From contig JANSXE010000004.1 in the NCBI GenBank assembly GCA_024743195.1, positions 248,001 to 312,000 of the forward strand: a DNA stretch of 64,000 nucleotides. Reading direction: 5' to 3'. Position numbers and translations under genes: made by a program. The notes under the pieces were generated by a model. That model had not been told where the DNA came from. It was given only the letters and a program-made list of their open reading frames with translations, and made no database searches. This document shows, piece after piece, positions 58,631 through 64,000 of this stretch (position 1 is the first letter of the stretch; every line of letters starts with the position of its first letter). The stretch is from Alphaproteobacteria bacterium. Its GTDB lineage: Bacteria; Pseudomonadota; Alphaproteobacteria; UBA8366; Aestuariispiraceae.

Positions 58631-59794
58631 GTGACGTCCGGCGCCGACGACGCGGACGCGGCGGCGCTGCGCGGCCGGCTCCAAGCGCTGTTTCAAGCCG
58701 AGGGTTCGCCGCCCCCGGAGGTCGTCCCCGCGCCGACCGCCGAGGTCTTTGACGACCCCCGCCTGCAGTTCCACCTGGCCTATTGGCGGGCGCTCGGCGG
58801 CGCCGTGGGCGCCCCGCCGCCGGCCGGGGCGCTGCCGTCGCTCGACCTCTCGGCGGGGCTCGGGCATGTGAACCTCATCGAACGGGTGGGCGCGGACGAT
58901 TTCCTCTATCGCGTCTACGGCGTGCGGGTTTCCGAAGCGGCGGGACAGGATCTGACGGGGGTCATCCTCAGCGCGGCCAAGATGCCGGAGGCGCAGCGGG
59001 CGCTCTTCGCCGGCAGTTATCGGCTGGCGGCGGCGACGGCGGCGCCGGTGCTGACGGTCCATGCGGCGCCGGCCTGGGCGCGGGTGCAGACATGGCGGCG
59101 GCTGGTCACGCCGCTGGCGGACGACGACGGCGTTTGCCGTCGGTTTCTGGTCGGGCTGGTCGCGCAGGGCGGCGGGGCGCATCCGCGCCCGCCGCCGCCG
59201 GCCGCGGACGCGCTGATGCATTACGACGGGCCGGCGGATCGCGGCGCCGGGCTGGCGGAGCCGCTTCCGCCGGCGGAGGGCATGCCCTTCCGCAACATCG
59301 ACTTCCGCGTCCTGTCGGGTGACGCGGTGGCGCCGGAGCGTTTCGGGCTCGCCGCCCACCAGGTGCTGGCCGGCTTCTGGCGCGCGGCGCGGATAGAGGC
59401 TGGAGGCGACCTGCCCTTAACGCGATCGATCGATCCGCTGGCCTTTCGGCAGGCGCTGGGCAGCGTGCTGCTGCTCGAACCGGTGGACGGCGGGCGCGAT
59501 TATCTGTACCGCCTCTACGGCACCCAGGTCGCGCGGTTCTTCGGGCGCGACATGACGGGCCGGCGTCTGTGGGAGTTTCCCTCCCCCGCGGTCACAAACT
59601 CGCTCGTCCAGTACCGCATGGTGACGACCAACCGCGTTGCGCTCTATGTCGAGCACGACGCGCCGGACAGCGTTTCCGTGCTGGTGCGCTGGTGCCGGCT
59701 GATCCTGCCCTTCCAGGACGAATCCGGCGCGATCGACCGCCTGCTGGTCGGCAATGTCGCCGTGCCGCGGGCGAAGGGCGGCGACGCTTTCTAA
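58631..59794 (+). CDS. Protein with two PAS_5-type PAS domains
   Basis: This 387-residue protein has two PAS repeats of the PF07310 type. The first is near 70-185 ([33 protein letters not shown], then [11 protein letters not shown]) and the second near 265-382 ([34 protein letters not shown], then [11 protein letters not shown]). No output domain is present, so it probably senses a ligand and acts through a partner. The GTG start overlaps the stop of an 18-codon upstream ORF (58578-58634), which may couple translation. The single-domain relative is at 23911-24450. Confidence 0.85.
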   Translation: MTSGADDADAAALRGRLQALFQAEGSPPPEVVPAPTAEVFDDPRLQFHLAYWRALGGAVGAPPPAGALPSLDLSAGLGHVNLIERVGADDFLYRVYGVRVSEAAGQDLTGVILSAAKMPEAQRALFAGSYRLAAATAAPVLTVHAAPAWARVQTWRRLVTPLADDDGVCRRFLVGLVAQGGGAHPRPPPPAADALMHYDGPADRGAGLAEPLPPAEGMPFRNIDFRVLSGDAVAPERFGLAAHQVLAGFWRAARIEAGGDLPLTRSIDPLAFRQALGSVLLLEPVDGGRDYLYRLYGTQVARFFGRDMTGRRLWEFPSPAVTNSLVQYRMVTTNRVALYVEHDAPDSVSVLVRWCRLILPFQDESGAIDRLLVGNVAVPRAKGGDAF

Positions 59795-60918
59795 CCGTCG
59801 GCCGCGCCGGCGCGCATGAAGGCGGCGCACATCTCCGCCACCGGCGCCTTGTTCAGGTCGCGGGCGATGAAGACGAGGCGGGAGCGCGGCGTCTCCCCGG
59901 CCGGCCAGGCGGGAAGCTGGGCGGGCGGGTGGAAGACGTGCTGCACGCCGTGCACGGCGACCGGGCCCGCGACCTCCGCCACGTCCAAGATTCCCTTGAT
60001 GCGCAAGAGATTGGCGCCGTGGCTGGCGATCAGCGCCTCGATCCAGTCGACGAAGGCGTCCCAGCGGATTGGCGCGTCCCACTCGATCACGAAACTGCGG
60101 ATGCGGGCGTCGTGCCGGCTCGGGTCGTGCGGGTGGTCGTGCGTATGATGGGGCCCGTGGCCGGGCGCGGCCTCCGTTTCCGCCTTGTACGCCTCCTCGG
60201 CGAGCCAGCGGGCGACGTCGGGGCTCTTCGTCGCCGGATCGTAGAGCCCGGCGTCGAACAGCCGCGTCGGCTCGACCGCCCCGCCCTCGACCGGCAGGAT
60301 CGGCGCCGCCGGGTTGAGGCGGCGCAGCCGCGCGGCCAGCGCGTCGCGCGCCGCCGGATCGTCGACCAGATCGATCTTGGTCAAGAGGATGCGGTCGGCG
60401 ACGGCCGCCTGCTTCACCGCCTCCGGCTGGGCGTCGAGCGTCGCGTCGCCCGCAAGCGCGTCCACCGTCGAGACCACCCCGTCCAGGCGATAGCGCGAGG
60501 AGACGACCGGATCGGTCATCAGCGTGTGCAGGATCGGCGCGGGATCGGCGAGGCCCGTGGTTTCGATGACGAGGCGCCGGAAGGCCGGGATGTCGCCCGT
60601 CCAGCGCCGCCGGATCAGACCGCGCAGCGTCTCGATCAGATCGCCGCGGATGGTGCAGCACAGACAGCCGGAATCCATCACCACCATGTCCTCGCTGGCG
60701 CTCTCCACCAGCCGGTGGTCGATCCCGACTTCGCCGAACTCGTTGATCACGACCGCCGTCTCCGCCATGGCGGGATCGCGCAGCAGACGGTTCAGCACCG
60801 TCGTCTTGCCGCTGCCCAGAAAGCCGGTCAGCACGGTGACGGGCAGGCGCTCCAGGCCCGGGTCGTTGGGGCCTGCGTCCTCGACGGTTTCGGGTTCGGT
60901 CATGGTGCGGCCGCTCAT
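59791..60918 (-). CDS. CobW/COG0523 GTP-binding protein
   Basis: This 375-residue G3E GTPase is a putative metal chaperone. Seen: the P-loop [24 protein letters not shown], the metal-binding SGCLCC (CxCC), LTKIDLVDD, and a His-rich loop [17 protein letters not shown], which may store or deliver zinc or cobalt. The C-terminal CobW_C domain is complete. ATG 60918 or 60903 may be the start. It is convergent with the PAS gene, overlapping its end. Which metal or enzyme it serves is not decided; the B12-dependent NrdJ makes cobalt a possibility only. Confidence 0.92.
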   Translation of the reverse strand: MSGRTMTEPETVEDAGPNDPGLERLPVTVLTGFLGSGKTTVLNRLLRDPAMAETAVVINEFGEVGIDHRLVESASEDMVVMDSGCLCCTIRGDLIETLRGLIRRRWTGDIPAFRRLVIETTGLADPAPILHTLMTDPVVSSRYRLDGVVSTVDALAGDATLDAQPEAVKQAAVADRILLTKIDLVDDPAARDALAARLRRLNPAAPILPVEGGAVEPTRLFDAGLYDPATKSPDVARWLAEEAYKAETEAAPGHGPHHTHDHPHDPSRHDARIRSFVIEWDAPIRWDAFVDWIEALIASHGANLLRIKGILDVAEVAGPVAVHGVQHVFHPPAQLPAWPAGETPRSRLVFIARDLNKAPVAEMCAAFMRAGAADG

Positions 60919-61008
60919 TGCCTCTGGCCGCTCGGGCTCCGGGCGCCTAGACTTCGCCCGCGCCGCAAGCGCGGGGCCTGAGAGAACACCAGCGGGAGGC
61001 CGGGTGCA

Positions 61009-62424
61009 ATGACCGAAACGCGGGCGAGCGACCCGATCCACTGGACCGCCTGTCAGGCGGTGGACGCGCTGGCGGTCGGGGAGGTTTCTCCGCAAGAGCT
61101 TGTCGCCGCCGCCTTCGAGCGGATCGAGGCCGTCGACGGGGCGGTCAATGCGCTGCCCACGCTCTGCCGCGAGCGCGCGGAGGCGATGGCGCAGGAGGCG
61201 GCCTCGCGCGCGCCGCTCTTCGGTCTGCCGGTCGCGGTGAAGGACCTGAACGAAGTGGCCGGCGTGCGCTGCACCTTCGGCAGCCCGATCTACGCGGACT
61301 ATGTCCCCGACGCCAGCGACGTCACGGTCGAGATGCTGGAGGCGCGCGGCGGCCTCACCATCGCCAAATCCAACACGCCCGAGTTCGGCGCCGGCGCCAA
61401 CACCTTCAACGAGGTCTTCGGCGTCACCCGCAATCCCTGGAACACGGATCTGACCTGCGGCGGCAGCTCCGGCGGCTCGGCGGTCGCGCTGGCGACCGGG
61501 CAGGCCTGGCTCGCCACCGGCTCCGACCTGGGCGGCAGCCTGCGCACCCCGGCCAGCTTCTGTCAGGTGGTGGGTCTGCGTCCGGCGCCGGGGACGGTCC
61601 CGCGCTCGTCGCCCAGCCAGCCCTTCGGGACGCTGGCGGTGGAAGGGCCGATGGGCCGCACGGTGGAGGACGTCGCGCTGATGCTGGACGCGATGGCGGG
61701 CCAGCATCCGCGCGACCCGATCTCCAAGCCGCCGACCGCGCCCTCCTTCCGGCGCGCGGCGCAGGACGGCCGCGCGCCGCGCCGCGTGGGCTATTCGCCG
61801 GATCTCGGGATCCTGCCGGTCGACCGCCGCGTGCGCGACGTCACCGCCGCCGGCGCCCGGCTGTTCGAGACGCTGGGCGCCGTCGTCGAGGAGACCAGCC
61901 CCGACTTCACCGGCGCGCCGGACTGCTTCCAGACCCTGCGCGCGGCCGGCTATGTCGCGGGCCACCGCAGGCACTATGCGGAGCAGCGCGACAAGCTGAA
62001 GCCCGACGTGATCTGGAACATCGAAAAGGGCATGGCGCTGACCGCCGACGACATCGCGGCCGCCGAGATCGCCCGGGCGGAACTGCTGACGCGCTGCTGG
62101 GCCTTCTTCGAGAGCTACGACCTGCTGTGCTGCCCCGCGGCCATCGTGCCGCCCTTTCCGGTCGAACAACGCTATGTCGACGCGGTCGACGGCCATCGCT
62201 TCGACAATTACGTCGACTGGCTCGCCATCTGCTCCGCGATCACGCTGACCGGTCTGCCGTCGATCTGCGTGCCCTGCGGCGTCACCGAGGACGGGCTGCC
62301 GGTCGGCCTGCAACTCGTCGGTCCGCCGCACGGGGAGGCCCATCTGCTCGGCATGGCCAAGCGGTTCGAGGAGGCGACCGGGCTGCGCGGCAGGACGCCG
62401 ATTGATCCCGTCTCGAACGGGTAG
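61009..62424 (+). CDS. Amidase signature family protein
   Basis: This 471-residue amidase has the full signature: a Lys in [19 protein letters not shown], and [42 protein letters not shown], with the Ser-cisSer-Lys triad. [11 protein letters not shown] and the C-terminal [21 protein letters not shown] are typical. No gatB/gatC is nearby, and its GatA-like character is general, so it is a catabolic amidase acting on an unknown amide. It is divergent from the CobW gene. Confidence 0.9.
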   Translation: MTETRASDPIHWTACQAVDALAVGEVSPQELVAAAFERIEAVDGAVNALPTLCRERAEAMAQEAASRAPLFGLPVAVKDLNEVAGVRCTFGSPIYADYVPDASDVTVEMLEARGGLTIAKSNTPEFGAGANTFNEVFGVTRNPWNTDLTCGGSSGGSAVALATGQAWLATGSDLGGSLRTPASFCQVVGLRPAPGTVPRSSPSQPFGTLAVEGPMGRTVEDVALMLDAMAGQHPRDPISKPPTAPSFRRAAQDGRAPRRVGYSPDLGILPVDRRVRDVTAAGARLFETLGAVVEETSPDFTGAPDCFQTLRAAGYVAGHRRHYAEQRDKLKPDVIWNIEKGMALTADDIAAAEIARAELLTRCWAFFESYDLLCCPAAIVPPFPVEQRYVDAVDGHRFDNYVDWLAICSAITLTGLPSICVPCGVTEDGLPVGLQLVGPPHGEAHLLGMAKRFEEATGLRGRTPIDPVSNG

Positions 62425-62517
62425 AGCGCGGCCCGGCCCGCGTCGTTGCGCCGGGGCGCGCGGCCGGGTACATTGCACCGCACAATTACAGCCCGCAGCC
62501 TGAGGAGCCGGCCGACG

Positions 62518-62985
62518 ATGGACAATGTGCGCCTGCATGAAGAGCTTAACGGCTACTTCATCGAGGATCTTTCGGTCGGCATGTCGGCCGTCTTCGCCAA
62601 GACGATCACGGAGGCCGACATCGTCATGTTCTCCGGCGTCACCGGCGACATGAACCCGGTCCATGTGAACGAGGAATTCGCCAAGGACAGCATCTTCAAG
62701 GGCCGCATCGCCCACGGCATGCTGACGGCGAGCCTGATCTCCACCGTGCTGGGCATGAAGATGCCGGGGCCGGGCTGCATCTATCTGAGCCAGGATTTGA
62801 AGTTCCTGGCCCCGGTGCGCGCCGGCGACACGGTCTCCGCCCGCGCGATCATCACCGACATCATTCCCGAAAAGAAGCGCATCGTCTGCAAGACCACCGC
62901 CAGCGTCGGCGAGAAGCTGGTCTGCGACGGCCAGGCCAAGATGATGGTTCGCTCCCGCGCCGAGGAAGAGGCCGCCAAGGGCTGA
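62518..62985 (+). CDS. MaoC-like (R)-specific enoyl-CoA hydratase
   Basis: This 155-residue hotdog-fold hydratase converts trans-2-enoyl-CoA to (R)-3-hydroxyacyl-CoA. Seen: the hydratase motif [32 protein letters not shown] with the catalytic Asp and His, then [22 protein letters not shown]. Such enzymes can feed polyhydroxyalkanoate synthesis from beta-oxidation; with bdhA in the window PHB metabolism is plausible, though no phaC is present here. The ATG at 62518 has a GAGGAGCC ribosome site. Confidence 0.93.
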   Translation: MDNVRLHEELNGYFIEDLSVGMSAVFAKTITEADIVMFSGVTGDMNPVHVNEEFAKDSIFKGRIAHGMLTASLISTVLGMKMPGPGCIYLSQDLKFLAPVRAGDTVSARAIITDIIPEKKRIVCKTTASVGEKLVCDGQAKMMVRSRAEEEAAKG

Positions 62986-63084
62986 CCGCCCGCGCCGGCC
63001 TCGCCTAGGGGCTGGGCGGGCCCTGTCGGCTTCGCTACAGTCCGACCCGATCATGCCTTGCTGTGCAACGGGTCCGAAGCGTCC

Positions 63085-64000
63085 ATGCAGATCATTCACG
63101 AACTCGCGGGCTATCCCGCGGAGGCGCGGGGCGCGGTCCTCGCGCTCGGCAATTTCGACGGGGTGCATCGCGGCCACCAGGCGGTGGTCGGCCGGGCCGT
63201 GCGGCTGGCGGAGGCGGACGGCGCGCCGTCCGGCGTGCTGACCTTCGAGCCGCACCCGGTGCGGTACTTCAAGCCGGACGCGCCGTCCTTCCGACTGACC
63301 CCGTTCCGCATCAAGGCGCATCAGCTCCAGGCGCTGGGTCTCGACCTGCTGGTTTGCCTGACCTTCGATCACGCCGTCGCAAACCTGACGGCGGACGCCT
63401 TCATCGAGGAGGTGCTGGTCCGCGCCCTGGGCGTGGGGCGCCTCGTCGTCGGCTACGACTTCTGCTTCGGCAAGGGCCGCACGGGCTCGGTCGAGACGCT
63501 GAAGGCGGACGGGCGGTTCGCCGTGGAGGTCGTCGACCCCAGCGCCGGCGGCGACGGCGAGGTCTATTCCTCCACCCGTATCCGCGAGTATCTGACGCAC
63601 GGCCAGCCGGGACAGGCGGCGGCGCTGCTCGGGCGGCCGTTCGAGATCGAGGGGACGGTGGTCGAAGGCGCCAAGCTCGGCCGCACCATCGGCTTTCCGA
63701 CCGCCAATCTGGCGCTCGACGACTATCTGCGGCCGGCCTACGGCGTCTACGCCGTGCGCGTCGGCGTGAGCCCGCCCGAGGGGGCGGAGCCGCACTGGCA
63801 TGACGGCGTCGCCAATTTCGGCCGCCGCCCCACCGTCGACGGGATCGGCGAGGTGTTCGAGGTCTATCTGTTCGGCTTCGAGGGCGACCTATACGGCGCC
63901 GACCTGCGCGTGGCGCTGATCGAGTTCATCCGGCCGGAGCAGAAGTTCGACGGGCTCGACGCGCTCAAGGCCCAGATCGCGGAGGATTGCCGCAGCGCGC
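63085..64000 (+). CDS. ribF: Bifunctional riboflavin kinase / FAD synthetase (partial)
   Basis: At least 305 codons are present and the frame is still open at the window edge, so the C-terminus is cut. The N-terminal FAD synthetase domain has [30 protein letters not shown] and [18 protein letters not shown]; the riboflavin kinase domain has [28 protein letters not shown] and [10 protein letters not shown]. It makes FMN and FAD from riboflavin. The ATG at 63085 fits the family start. It probably has its own promoter in the 99-bp gap. Confidence 0.95.
   Translation, partial: MQIIHELAGYPAEARGAVLALGNFDGVHRGHQAVVGRAVRLAEADGAPSGVLTFEPHPVRYFKPDAPSFRLTPFRIKAHQLQALGLDLLVCLTFDHAVANLTADAFIEEVLVRALGVGRLVVGYDFCFGKGRTGSVETLKADGRFAVEVVDPSAGGDGEVYSSTRIREYLTHGQPGQAAALLGRPFEIEGTVVEGAKLGRTIGFPTANLALDDYLRPAYGVYAVRVGVSPPEGAEPHWHDGVANFGRRPTVDGIGEVFEVYLFGFEGDLYGADLRVALIEFIRPEQKFDGLDALKAQIAEDCRSA

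Noticed and set aside
59791-63801. 1336-residue minus-strand open frame
   Set aside because: Only its C-terminal 375 residues are a real gene (CobW GTPase). The rest lies antisense to the amidase, MaoC and ribF genes and is low-complexity Arg/Ala/Gly/Asp, a GC-rich shadow.
1-64000. CRISPR array, prophage or integrative element
   Set aside because: No spaced direct repeats of 23-40 bp, no cas, integrase, terminase or capsid gene. The tandem repeats found have no spacers.

Overview
The window is a high-GC, gene-dense chromosomal segment of an alphaproteobacterium, probably one of the Rhodospirillales-type lineages. No species can be named from the sequence. The signs are: an NDUFA12-type complex I subunit gene near DUF2155, aat, accC, accB and aroQ (a typical alphaproteobacterial neighbourhood), a 1224-residue B12-dependent ribonucleotide reductase, a CtrA-like box, two PAS_5-type proteins, a DUF1192 protein and a CobW-type GTPase. 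There are no phage, transposase, integrase or CRISPR signatures. Accessory character is limited to a partial type VI secretion locus and intergenic repeats.

Layout. 1-8.2 kb: oxidoreductases, 3-hydroxybutyrate dehydrogenase, a PLP enzyme of methionine/cysteine synthesis (metY-like) behind an elaborate non-coding leader, an alpha/beta hydrolase-thioesterase pair and a phytanoyl-CoA dioxygenase-like protein. 8.2-15.2 kb: two small paralogous proteins divergent from tssB-tssC-hcp-tssE-tssF-tssG (sheath, tube and baseplate only). 15.2-25.3 kb: nitroreductase, rhomboid protease, acetyltransferase, an acyl-CoA ligase-SDR operon, an AbrB-type membrane protein, aspartoacylase-like protein, HAD phosphatase, ferredoxin-NADP reductase, a PAS protein and peroxiredoxin. 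25.5-37.0 kb: nrdJ with a terminator and candidate NrdR boxes, then NDUFA12, two mlaD-like genes, a methyltransferase and DUF2155. Convergent to these lie two unknown proteins, aat, accC, accB and aroQ. 37.3-46.2 kb: S9 peptidase, sulfite dehydrogenase with its cytochrome c beside an ECF sigma/anti-sigma pair, an AEC transporter, a CinA-N protein, small membrane proteins and tRNA-Leu(UAA). 46.2-64 kb: a MarR-controlled membrane-protein operon, secreted nuclease, CitE-like lyase, PleD-like diguanylate cyclase, FemAB-like protein, phytoene-desaturase-like oxidoreductase, RidA, N-formylglutamate amidohydrolase, ArsC-like protein, a dimethylformamidase-like large subunit, a double PAS protein, CobW GTPase, amidase, MaoC hydratase and the start of ribF.

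The most interesting stretch is 3.9-4.36 kb. A candidate small RNA (CtrA-like box, hairpins, strong terminator) ends with an unpaired segment that is perfectly complementary over 15 nt to the predicted 5' end of the metY leader. That leader carries its own terminator and a mutually exclusive alternative hairpin. Other notable points are the small protein pair beside the T6SS, a sulfite-oxidation regulon with a matching ECF-type promoter, and a family of paired palindromic intergenic repeats.
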